Origin: Poriferisodalis sp965221945
Lineage (GTDB): Bacteria; Actinomycetota; Acidimicrobiia; Acidimicrobiales; Poriferisodalaceae
DNA: 64,000 nt
Reading direction: 5' to 3'
Assembly (NCBI RefSeq): GCF_965221945.1
Contig: NZ_OZ244925.1
Span: 3,224,001 to 3,288,000, forward strand
Part shown: piece after piece, positions 17,164 through 25,723 of the stretch
How the letters are laid out: every line of letters begins with the position of its first letter
How positions within the stretch are numbered: position 1 is the stretch's first letter
Position numbers and translations under genes: made by a program
Notes under the pieces: model-generated
What the model saw: only the letters and a program-made list of their open reading frames with translations
What the model was told of the DNA's origin: nothing
Database searches by the model: none

Positions 17164-19341
17164 GTGAGCAAGCCACCCCTCCGGCCGCACCAGCTCGTGC
17201 TGGGCATCGGCATCGCATTCGCTGCGATCACCGCTGCCTCGGGCATTGCGGCGGCAACCCTTGGATTCCACGAAGACACCGACGCCGCGCATCGCGAGGT
17301 GTTCGGCAACGTGCCGGGCGGGGTCAAGTTCGCGTTCTACGTCTTGACGTGTGTGCTGATCATCTACGGGGCGTGGAACTTCGCGCAGCGCACGCGGAAC
17401 TGGCAGCGCGGCGCACCCGACCGTCGCTCCACCACGGTGGCCAACGCCCGCCGTCGACTGCATGACTACCGCGGCGGCGTGCTCATGCAGACGCTGCTGC
17501 GCGACCCGGCGGCAGGCGTCATGCACGCGCTGCTCTACTACGGCTTCCTCGTGCTGCTGGCCGTCACCACCACGCTCGAGATCAATCACCAGCTGCCCAC
17601 GGCGGCCAAGTTCCTCGTCGGCCCCACGTACCAAGGATTCAGCTTCGTCGGCGATCTGGCCGGGCTGATCTTCTTGGTGGGCGCGGTGTGGGCGATCGTT
17701 CGCCGGTACGCGGCTCGGCCGTATCGCATCCGGATCAAGTCCCGGCCCGAGCACATGGTCATTCTGATTGTGCTCGCTGGGCTGGGCGCAACCGGGTTCG
17801 TGGCCGAGGCCATGCGGATCGTCCTCGACGGCCGGCCCGCCTACGAGCAGTGGTCGTTCATCGGCTACCCGCTGTCGGCGGCATTCGAGAGCATCGGCCC
17901 CATCGCCGGGTGGCACCAAGCTCTGTGGATCGCCCACGTGGGCTGCTTCATGGCGTTCCTGGCGATGCTGCCCATCACCATGCTGCGACACATGTTCACG
18001 TCGCCGCTCAACATGTACCTGCGCGACCGCGAGCGGCCCAAGGGCGCCATGCGCATGGTCCCCGACCTCATGGAGGCCGAAGACATCGAGACCATCGGTG
18101 TGTCGGTGATCAACGAGTTCACGTGGAAGCAGCTGCTCGACACCGACGCGTGCACCATGTGCGGCCGATGCACCGCCGTCTGTCCGGCTCACGCCACGGG
18201 CAAGCCGCTCGATCCCCGCGAGATCGTGCTCAAGACCGGCGAGATCATGGCGGCAACTGGCTCTCACGGCACGGTGACGCCGCCCATCGGCACCGATGCC
18301 GAGATCACGGTGTCAGCCGATTCGATGTTCGAGCGGATCACCCATGACGAACTCTGGGCGTGCACGACGTGTCGGGCGTGCGACGAGGCCTGCCCGGTGA
18401 ATATCGAGATCCTGGACAAGATCCTCGACATGCGGCGCTACCTCACGCTGATGGAAAGCGACTTCCCCGCCGAGCTGGGCAGCGCGTTCCGCGGCATGGA
18501 GAACAACGCCAATCCGTGGAACCTGAACAATGGCGGGCGGGCTGACTGGGCCGATGGGCTCGACGTCGAGGTGGTCAATCCCGACGACGCGTTCGACCAC
18601 GAATACCTGTACTGGGTCGGCTGCGCAGGATCATTCGACGACAAGAACCGTCGCGTTTCGGTGGCCACGGCGAAGCTGCTGAATCGCGCCGGGGTCGACT
18701 TCGCCATCCTGGGGCCGGGCGAGAACTGCACTGGCGACAGCGCCCGGCGGTCCGGCAACGAGTATCTCTTCCAGATGCTCGCATCGGAGAACATCGCTGC
18801 GCTCAACGGCATGGGCGTCCGCAAGATCATCACGCAGTGCCCGCACTGCTTCAACACCCTGCGAAACGAGTACCCGCAATACGGCGGCAGCTGGGAGGTC
18901 ATCCACCACGCGCAATTCCTGGAGCAGCTCGTCGCCGACGGCCGCTTGGACCTCTCAGGTGCGCGGCTGGACGAGCGGATCGTCTACCACGACTCGTGCT
19001 ACCTGGGCCGCCACAACGACATCTATCTGGCACCCCGCAATGTCATCGGCAGCCTGAGCGGCGTCGAGATCGTGGAAGCACCCCGCAACGGCACCAACGG
19101 CATGTGCTGCGGTGCGGGCGGCGCTCGCATGTGGATGGAGGAGACCATCGGCACCAAGGTGAACGACGAGCGCTCGCGCGAACTGCTCGACACCGGCGCC
19201 GATCGCATCGCGACGGCGTGCCCGTTCTGCTTCATCATGATCGACGACGGAGTGAAGGGTCACGGGGTCGAAGACGACCAGGTCAAGGTCGCCGACATCT
19301 CCATCCACCTCATCGACGCCCTCGAAGCCGGCGAGGGCTGA
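17164..19341 (+). CDS. Membrane Fe-S oxidoreductase, EtfD-like (HdrD/GlpC family)
   Basis: A 725-residue fusion. Residues about 10-290 contain six predicted membrane helices of the nitrate-reductase-gamma type; two 4Fe-4S motifs follow (CTMCGRCTAVCP from 330, CTTCRACDEACP from 400), then two cysteine-rich CCG domains (HC/CC near CPHCFNTL and MCCGAGGARMWME). The same architecture is found in mycobacterial EtfD (Rv0338c), proposed to pass electrons from electron-transferring flavoprotein, hence from acyl-CoA dehydrogenases, to the membrane quinone pool. GTG 17164 starts the protein. It stands alone between the cNMP protein and dcd, so the link to beta-oxidation rests on homology. Confidence 0.87.
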   Translation: MSKPPLRPHQLVLGIGIAFAAITAASGIAAATLGFHEDTDAAHREVFGNVPGGVKFAFYVLTCVLIIYGAWNFAQRTRNWQRGAPDRRSTTVANARRRLHDYRGGVLMQTLLRDPAAGVMHALLYYGFLVLLAVTTTLEINHQLPTAAKFLVGPTYQGFSFVGDLAGLIFLVGAVWAIVRRYAARPYRIRIKSRPEHMVILIVLAGLGATGFVAEAMRIVLDGRPAYEQWSFIGYPLSAAFESIGPIAGWHQALWIAHVGCFMAFLAMLPITMLRHMFTSPLNMYLRDRERPKGAMRMVPDLMEAEDIETIGVSVINEFTWKQLLDTDACTMCGRCTAVCPAHATGKPLDPREIVLKTGEIMAATGSHGTVTPPIGTDAEITVSADSMFERITHDELWACTTCRACDEACPVNIEILDKILDMRRYLTLMESDFPAELGSAFRGMENNANPWNLNNGGRADWADGLDVEVVNPDDAFDHEYLYWVGCAGSFDDKNRRVSVATAKLLNRAGVDFAILGPGENCTGDSARRSGNEYLFQMLASENIAALNGMGVRKIITQCPHCFNTLRNEYPQYGGSWEVIHHAQFLEQLVADGRLDLSGARLDERIVYHDSCYLGRHNDIYLAPRNVIGSLSGVEIVEAPRNGTNGMCCGAGGARMWMEETIGTKVNDERSRELLDTGADRIATACPFCFIMIDDGVKGHGVEDDQVKVADISIHLIDALEAGEG

Positions 19342-19363
19342 GCCCCGCGGCGTCCGCCAACGC

Positions 19364-19942
19364 TTACAACAGGCGACGAGAGTGGAAGTTCTCGTGGTAA
19401 CGGCTGGGGGTCGGGCCGCGTTGGCCCCGGTACTTGGACCCCAGCAGCTCGGCGCCGTATGGGTGCTCGGCCGGTGTGGTCATCTCCATGAAGCTGATCT
19501 GGCAGATCTTCATGCTGGGGTACAGCGTGATCGGAAGGTTGGCCACGTTTGACAATTCGAGGGTCAGGTAGCCGTCCCAGCCAGGATCGACGAATCCCGC
19601 TGTGGTGTGAATGAGCAGGCCGAGACGCCCGAGTGACGACTTGCCTTCGATGCGCCCGACGAGGTCGTCTGGCACCGCCACCCGCTCGAGGGTGGAGCCC
19701 AGCGCGAACTCGCCGGGATGGAGGATGAACGCGTCACCCGCGGCGACTTCGACCTCCTCGGTCAGGTCCGTCTGGTCCTCGATGACGTCGATGACCCGGC
19801 GAGTGTGGTTGCGGAAGACCCGGAAGCTGGCATCCAGCCGCAGGTCCACCGATGAGGGCTGCACTGCTGCATCGCCCAGCGGTTCAATGACGATGCGGCC
19901 GGTCTTCAAGGCTTCACGGATGCTCCGGTCCGACAGGATCAC
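19364..19942 (-). CDS. dcd: dCTP deaminase (possibly dUMP-forming)
   Basis: A 192-residue deoxycytidine triphosphate deaminase: VILSDRSIREALKTG, QPSSVDLRLDASFRVF, the active-site segment VGRIEGKSSLGRLGL with catalytic Glu, and HTTAGFVDPGWDGYLTLE. The C-terminal KYRGQRGPTPSRYHENF is as in the mycobacterial enzyme, which both deaminates and dephosphorylates dCTP to dUMP; whether this one is bifunctional cannot be told from sequence alone. AGAGGGGG lies upstream of GTG 19942, favouring it over the longer frame. It converges with the EtfD-like gene. Confidence 0.94.
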   Translation of the reverse strand: MILSDRSIREALKTGRIVIEPLGDAAVQPSSVDLRLDASFRVFRNHTRRVIDVIEDQTDLTEEVEVAAGDAFILHPGEFALGSTLERVAVPDDLVGRIEGKSSLGRLGLLIHTTAGFVDPGWDGYLTLELSNVANLPITLYPSMKICQISFMEMTTPAEHPYGAELLGSKYRGQRGPTPSRYHENFHSRRLL

Positions 19943-20070
19943 CGCAGTCCCCCTCTGCCGCACGCTCCCGGCGCCACTCCTGCGGTGGGCCGACGGGCGA
20001 CGCTAGCGCCGCCGAGCCCTTCAGGACGCCCGTCAAGATGCCCGTACTGAATAGGCTCTTGCGTCGGTCC

Positions 20071-20141
20071 GCGGGTGTAGTTCAATGGCAGAACTTCAGC
20101 TTCCCAAGCTGATAATGGGGGTTCGATTCCCCTCACCCGCT
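20071..20141 (+). tRNA. tRNA-Gly (anticodon CCC)
   Basis: A full cloverleaf: acceptor GCGGGTG paired with CACCCGC, D-arm GTTCAATGGCAGAAC, anticodon stem TCAGC/GCTGA with loop TTCCCAA (anticodon CCC, reading GGG), and T-arm GGGGTTCGATTCCCC. The discriminator base is T and CCA is not encoded. Confidence 0.97.
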
Positions 20142-20144
20142 CAC

Positions 20145-20351
20145 TCACCCCCACAGGAGGGTCGCGAGCCCCCAGATGGCCGCGACGAGTCCCACGAGCG
20201 CGAGCGGCACGGCGCGTCGCGCGGGCGCTCGTACCAGCTCTCCTCCTTCGCCGGCACGCCGCGGCCGCGCCATGGCTGCCACGTTGCCGACGAACAGCGC
20301 GCCACCCAACGCCAAGACCAGGTACGGGATGAGATCTTCGCCAAGAAACAC
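20145..20351 (-). CDS. Small two-helix membrane protein downstream of dnaB
   Basis: A 68-residue protein with two hydrophobic helices (about 7-27 and 48-67) and a basic linker with RPRR and RAPARR. I do not recognise a named family. GTG 20351 lies only five bases after the dnaB stop, so it is probably co-transcribed with dnaB. Its end lies four bases from the 3' end of tRNA-Gly on the opposite strand. Confidence 0.6.
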   Translation of the reverse strand: MFLGEDLIPYLVLALGGALFVGNVAAMARPRRAGEGGELVRAPARRAVPLALVGLVAAIWGLATLLWG

Positions 20352-20356
20352 GGTGT

Positions 20357-21721
<1,365 letters not shown>

Positions 21722-21792
21722 TGCCAGTGACTCTCTCGCGCACTGCCTGGGGACCGACAGTCCCACTTCCGGTGGAAATCTCGGCCCCAAGG

Positions 21793-21818
21793 TGTGGACA
21801 AACAGCCGCTTGTCCACA
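21793..21818. promoter_or_regulatory. Pair of perfect DnaA boxes upstream of dnaB
   Basis: TGTGGACAA (21793-21801) and TTGTCCACA (21810-21818) are two copies of the actinobacterial DnaA box in inverted orientation, eight bases apart. They lie 72-97 bases upstream of the dnaB start, between rplI and dnaB. The placement suggests that DnaA controls dnaB transcription or that the site titrates DnaA. Confidence 0.7.
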
Positions 21819-21839
21819 TGCCCTGCGCACCCGATGAGA

Positions 21840-21869
21840 TCACACCCCCATCAAACAGAGGGGGTGTGA
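21840..21869 (-). terminator. Stem-loop after rplI
   Basis: A perfect 10-base inverted repeat, TCACACCCCC and GGGGGTGTGA, with a 10-base loop, placed 48 bases after the rplI stop on the minus strand. No T-run follows, so it is a terminator-like hairpin or an mRNA 3' stabiliser rather than a classical intrinsic terminator. Confidence 0.5.
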
Positions 21870-21916
21870 CGCCAAGACTGGCGAACCCCTTGTCGGAGGA
21901 ACCAGCCGGCGCAGCG

Positions 21917-22366
21917 CTAGCTGAGCGCGACGACCTCGACGTTGAACGTGAACGCCACCGCGGGATGCAACTGCGCCGAGACTTCGTGCGAACCCACGGT
22001 CCGGATCGGCGCGGGCAGCGTCAGCTTGCGCCGATCGACCTCGACGCCCGTACGGGCAGTCATCGCAACGGCAATTTCGCTGGTGGTGACCGATCCGTAC
22101 AGGTACGAACCCGATCCCGCCCGGGCAGCGATCGTCACACCGTCCGCGGCTAGCTGCTGTGCGACACGCTCGGCCGTCTCGCGGTCGCGCAGGTCACGCA
22201 CCGAGCGTGCCCGAGCCATGGCAGCAGCCTGGCTGACAGTGCCATCCGTCGCTCGCAAGGCCAGCCCACGAGGTATCAGGTGATTCCGGGCGAACCCGTC
22301 GGCGACGTCGATGACAGAACCTGCGGTGCCGACACCGTCGACGTCGCTGCGCAGCACGACCTTCAT
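21917..22366 (-). CDS. rplI: 50S ribosomal protein L9
   Basis: A 149-residue L9: N-terminal rRNA-binding domain MKVVLRSDVDGVGTAGSVID, VADGFARNHLIPRGLA (family signature), long connecting helix and C-terminal domain with YLYGSVTTSEIA. The ATG overlaps the rpsR stop by four bases (ATGA). It is the last ribosomal gene of the rpsF-ssb-rpsR-rplI operon. Confidence 0.96.
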   Translation of the reverse strand: MKVVLRSDVDGVGTAGSVIDVADGFARNHLIPRGLALRATDGTVSQAAAMARARSVRDLRDRETAERVAQQLAADGVTIAARAGSGSYLYGSVTTSEIAVAMTARTGVEVDRRKLTLPAPIRTVGSHEVSAQLHPAVAFTFNVEVVALS

Positions 22367-22809
22367 GCTTGCTCTCCGTCAACCGCCGCTGGCAGTTGTT
22401 CAACGACGTCGTCGAGGAGCTCTGCAACCCCGTTGTCGTGGTCTTCCTGCTCGTCGTCCACAGGCCCATCTGCCCGGTCGGGGGGCGGCTGGCGGTCGTC
22501 GCCCGAGCGTTGACCGCGTCGCTTGTCACCGCGTCGCTGCGTCATCGGCCGGCGCGCGTACTCGATCAACGCCATCTCCCGAGCGGTCTTGATGGCACGC
22601 GCCACCTCGCGCTGCTGCTGGCGATTGTTCCCAGAGACTCGCTGGGCGCGGATCTTGGCTCGCTCCGAGATGAAGGACCGGAGCAGTTCGGCGTCCTTGT
22701 AGTCGACGTAGGTCGCACCAGACGTCGTGAGCGGGCTGATCTTGCGCCGGCGCGGACGATTGCGCAGATCCTTGGTGCGCGCTCGACCGGTTCGCTTGCG
22801 TGGCGGCAT
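22363..22809 (-). CDS. rpsR: 30S ribosomal protein S18 with long acidic C-terminal tail
   Basis: The first 85 residues are a normal S18 (ISPLTTSGATYVDYKDAELL, SERAKIRAQRVSGNNRQQQ, ALIEYARRP), which binds S6 in the 30S platform. The protein then runs on for about 63 residues: first basic (QRRGDKRRGQRSG), then strongly acidic (DDEQEDHDNGVAELLDD). S18 is usually 75-90 residues, so the tail nearly doubles it. The start shares one base with the ssb stop (TAATG) and the stop overlaps rplI, so all three genes are coupled. Confidence 0.92.
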   Translation of the reverse strand: MPPRKRTGRARTKDLRNRPRRRKISPLTTSGATYVDYKDAELLRSFISERAKIRAQRVSGNNRQQQREVARAIKTAREMALIEYARRPMTQRRGDKRRGQRSGDDRQPPPDRADGPVDDEQEDHDNGVAELLDDVVEQLPAAVDGEQA

Positions 22810-23276
22810 TAGAAGGGCTCCTCCTCAGGTGAGTGCTGCGGTGGCCTGTCGCTGGCCTCCGAAGCGGGGGCGCCGCCGCGGCGTTCGCGGGTTCCGCCAG
22901 CTTCGCCTGCCGGTCCCCGTGGGATTCGTGTGATTTCGGCAGTCGCCCAGCGCAGCGATGGTGCAATCTCGTCGGCGACGATCTCGACGACGCTGCGCTG
23001 CTCGCCGTCCGGTGTCTCCCAGCTGCGCTGCTCGAGCCGACCGGTGACGACCACGCGGTTGCCCTTGGCCAGAGACTCGCTGACGTTCTCGGCAAGTTCG
23101 GCCCAGCAGACGACGTTGAAGAAGCTGACTTGCTCCTCCCAGTCGTTGGTCTGGCGGTTCATCCACCGCCGGTTCACGGCCATGCCGAGCACTGCCCGGG
23201 CGCGGCCGGTCTGGGTGAATCGAAGTTCGGGATCGCGGGTGAGATTTCCCACCACGGTGATGGTGTTGTCAGCCAT
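22809..23276 (-). CDS. ssb: Single-stranded DNA-binding protein
   Basis: A 155-residue SSB: OB-fold with ITVVGNLTRDPELRFTQTG, FFNVVCWAELAENV, KGNRVVVTGRLEQRSWE, then a Gly/Arg/Pro-rich linker and the acidic tip EEEPF, close to the DDIPF-type tail that binds replication partners. It lies between rpsF and rpsR, as usual. Confidence 0.96.
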   Translation of the reverse strand: MADNTITVVGNLTRDPELRFTQTGRARAVLGMAVNRRWMNRQTNDWEEQVSFFNVVCWAELAENVSESLAKGNRVVVTGRLEQRSWETPDGEQRSVVEIVADEIAPSLRWATAEITRIPRGPAGEAGGTRERRGGAPASEASDRPPQHSPEEEPF

Positions 23277-23287
23277 GACGCCTCCGC

Positions 23288-23623
23288 TTAGTGGCTGTTG
23301 GCCGACCCCGCGTCGATCAATCCGCGTCGCTGCGCTTCGTCGTCGGGGAGTCGGATGAGCTTGTGGCGGACGACTTCGTCCGCGATCCGCAGGTATCGCT
23401 CTACCGGGTCCATCGCTCCGGGCTCAGCCCGCAGCTCGATGACCGAGTAATAGCCGCGTGTCTTGTGGTTGATCTCGTACGCAAAATCGCGCAGACCCCA
23501 GAAGTCGAACGAGGCGACCTCGCCGATCTCCGAAATCCGGCCTTGGACATCATCCATGGCCTTGCGGGCTTCAGCGTTTTCCAGGTCACCATCGCAGATG
23601 ACCATTAGCTCGTACGCGCGCAA
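23288..23623 (-). CDS. rpsF: 30S ribosomal protein S6
   Basis: A 111-residue S6: LRAYELMVICDGDLE, FDFWGLRDFAYEINHKTRGYY, ERYLRIADEVVRHKLIR. Translation appears to begin at TTG 23623, because AGGAGGT lies eight bases before it and the protein starts there in relatives; the ATG/GTG of the longer open frame would add 36 unrelated residues. It heads the rpsF-ssb-rpsR-rplI operon, with a hairpin in the leader. Confidence 0.94.
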   Translation of the reverse strand: MRAYELMVICDGDLENAEARKAMDDVQGRISEIGEVASFDFWGLRDFAYEINHKTRGYYSVIELRAEPGAMDPVERYLRIADEVVRHKLIRLPDDEAQRRGLIDAGSANSH

Positions 23624-23658
23624 TTGGGGGCGACCTCCTGTGGACCCGCCGGGGCGGG

Positions 23659-23672
23659 GCCCCTTTCGGGGC
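23659..23672 (-). promoter_or_regulatory. Leader hairpin of the rpsF operon
   Basis: On the rpsF strand GCCCC-GAAA-GGGGC forms a 5-bp stem with a GNRA tetraloop, 36 bases before the rpsF start and surrounded by CCG-containing C/G runs. In many bacteria the rpsF leader binds the S6:S18 complex through a stem with a CCG element; this could be such a structure, but I did not fold it against the known motif. Confidence 0.35.
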
Positions 23673-23895
23673 AGGGACTGGTTGATGCACCCACCTTGCG
23701 AGCCCGGCCCCAATGAGCGGACTTGCGGCAAGCGTCACTGACGCCTGTGGCCGAACGGGCACGCAGTGCCCGTGGTGCGCTCGCAACGCTAGGCCCGGCG
23801 CTCGTCGATCACACCTGCATTTTCTATCGAGTCTGTGGCTTCGACCCGTTGCCCCTCATGCCGGGCGGCAATCCTGCGGCGCCACGAGACCACGT

Positions 23896-25641
23896 TCAGC
23901 CTGAGTCTCCAGGTGTCCCTGGCGGGTACTGCAAGGGATCCAACACTGCCGCGAACAGCTGGCTCGCCCGCTCCGCGGCATCGACCGGTTCGTGTGGCGG
24001 GGTCAGCGTGATGCGCACCACAGCGGTGTAGTGGGAGGTCCACCCCGCGAACCATGCATCGCCGGTTTCCGGTGAGATTCCCGCTCGGCCGAGCGCTGTG
24101 ACACCCGACGCCAGAGTGATCGTGTCCATGTCCGCACGTAGCTGCGAGACCACGGCCGCCTCGAAGACGGTCCGGCGGTTCACCGGCCAACGGTCGGTGT
24201 CGCGGACTCGCAGCGATCGACTCGGTGCTGCGTCACCTGCCTCCAGCACGATCCGAGAGGTGCGTTCCTCCCCGTCGGTGGCGACAACGCTGAACGCTGC
24301 TGCAACCTGGGCGACGTCGGCAACTTGGGGGACGACGTCGGAGGAGATGTCCGGAGCGATCCACGGACCCAGGGCGCTCGCGGCCGAAACGAGGAGATCA
24401 CCGAGTGGCCGTGGGCGCAATCTGGACACAACATCGACGTCGCTTGCCGGCCCGGCGGCAGCGATACTCACGAGCACGCGCACGTCACCGCTGCGGTCCA
24501 GCACGACGACGTCGGCGCCGGCTGCGGGACCGAGCTGATTGCGAACCGTCTCAACAGCGGCACGCTGGGCAGGCAGGTCAAGGCTGGTCGTGACATGCAG
24601 GCCGGCAGTGACGATCCGATGAATGCCGTACCGCTCGACCAGCTGCAAGTACGCCTCCCCCACCGCCGTCACGAGGCCGGCGTCGGCGACGAGCATCCGG
24701 ACGTACCCGCCAGCCGCCTCCCCCAGTGCGTCGGAGCCAGCCGCTCGGACGTCAGACTCGACCGGCACCGATCGCCCGGCTGCCAGCTCGTCGGAGGTGA
24801 GAACACCGTGCTCGTACATGGCCACCAGTACCCGGTCACGACCGAGTCGGGCCGGTCGGTACGGGTCGTCGGGACGATCCGATATCGCGTCGACACCCCA
24901 GGGAGCGTCAATGAGCGAAGCGATGTAGGCCGCTTGGGTCACCGTGAGATCGGACGCCGGGACGCCGTACCAAACAGTGGCGGCGGCATGCACGCCGTAG
25001 GAGCCACGGCCCAGGTACGCGACGTTCGCAAAGCGTTCAAGGATTTCTGGTCGGCTGAGCTGGCGACCCAGGCGCAGCTCTGCCAACAACATGCGCGCCT
25101 CGGCGACCGCGCCGGTGTCATCGTCATGGACGGTGTCGAGATACCTGCGCATGACCCCGTCACCGGAACCGGAACCGTCACCGTCACCGTCACCCGGAGC
25201 GTCCGGCTCATCCCAGACCCGCCGCAGCGAAGCTGCATATGACGTGGCATCGACGCCATCGCGTTCCAAGAAGCTCGGGTCGATCACCGCAACGATGGCG
25301 TCGACAAGTGCAGGTGCCATGTCCTCGAGGCCCAGCGAAGCGTGCGCGACGCTCGGGCCGATCTCGGCAATCGGCGTGCCGTAGCGGTCATACAGCACGC
25401 TCGGCATCACCTCCGCATGGGCAGGTGGCGACCGCAGGCTGTCAAACACTCGACTGCCGACGCCGACCGCGATCGCCAACGCCAATATCAGCCACAACAG
25501 CCGCCGCGCCCAGCGCTGAGAGGCCGGCGTCGCCCGAGCACCTCGGCCCGACCGGACCGGCTCACGGGCGGCTCCTGGGGGGGCGCCCGAGGTCGGCGAC
25601 CCTGATGAGGTGGGCGTGCCAGAAGGGCTGGGGCGGTCCAT
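23896..25641 (-). CDS. Degenerate GT51 penicillin-binding-protein-like membrane protein
   Basis: A 581-residue protein with a cytoplasmic Pro/Ser/Gly-rich N-terminus, one membrane helix (about 46-64) and an extracytoplasmic part. Residues 205-260 clearly match the transglycosylase (GT51) domain of class A PBPs (NVAYLGRGSYGVHAAATVWYG, then RPARLGRDRVLVAMYEHG). The catalytic Glu-Asp of motif 1 reads Ile-Asp (residues 120-121), the GGSTITQQ loop is replaced by an Asp/Gly/Ser repeat (149-162), and no SxxK, SxN or KTG transpeptidase motif is seen. Its place near rpsF and the DUF5318 gene corresponds to ponA1 in mycobacteria. It is probably a pseudo-enzyme with a structural or regulatory role. ATG 25641 is divergent from pcnA. 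Confidence 0.75.
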   Translation of the reverse strand: MDRPSPSGTPTSSGSPTSGAPPGAAREPVRSGRGARATPASQRWARRLLWLILALAIAVGVGSRVFDSLRSPPAHAEVMPSVLYDRYGTPIAEIGPSVAHASLGLEDMAPALVDAIVAVIDPSFLERDGVDATSYAASLRRVWDEPDAPGDGDGDGSGSGDGVMRRYLDTVHDDDTGAVAEARMLLAELRLGRQLSRPEILERFANVAYLGRGSYGVHAAATVWYGVPASDLTVTQAAYIASLIDAPWGVDAISDRPDDPYRPARLGRDRVLVAMYEHGVLTSDELAAGRSVPVESDVRAAGSDALGEAAGGYVRMLVADAGLVTAVGEAYLQLVERYGIHRIVTAGLHVTTSLDLPAQRAAVETVRNQLGPAAGADVVVLDRSGDVRVLVSIAAAGPASDVDVVSRLRPRPLGDLLVSAASALGPWIAPDISSDVVPQVADVAQVAAAFSVVATDGEERTSRIVLEAGDAAPSRSLRVRDTDRWPVNRRTVFEAAVVSQLRADMDTITLASGVTALGRAGISPETGDAWFAGWTSHYTAVVRITLTPPHEPVDAAERASQLFAAVLDPLQYPPGTPGDSG

Positions 25642-25687
25642 GTCGCTCGCGCGGCGCAGAGTACAGCGAACGTGCGGGCCAACATGG

Positions 25688-25716
25688 TTGCCAACATGGG
25701 TGCGGTCGATTTGTAC
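25688..25716 (+). promoter_or_regulatory. Candidate promoter for a leaderless pcnA transcript
   Basis: TTGCCA (25688-25693) and TTGTAC (25711-25716) are 17 bases apart, and the GTG start of pcnA follows seven bases later with no Shine-Dalgarno sequence. This is the geometry of leaderless genes, which are common in actinobacteria. The minus 10 hexamer is not a good match, so this is tentative. Confidence 0.35.
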
Positions 25717-25723
25717 CCTCGGA

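Noticed and set aside
25160..25205. Asp/Gly repeat as an RTX calcium-binding array
   Set aside because: The repeat lacks the nonapeptide spacing of RTX and replaces a catalytic loop of GT51; it is better read as low-complexity filler.
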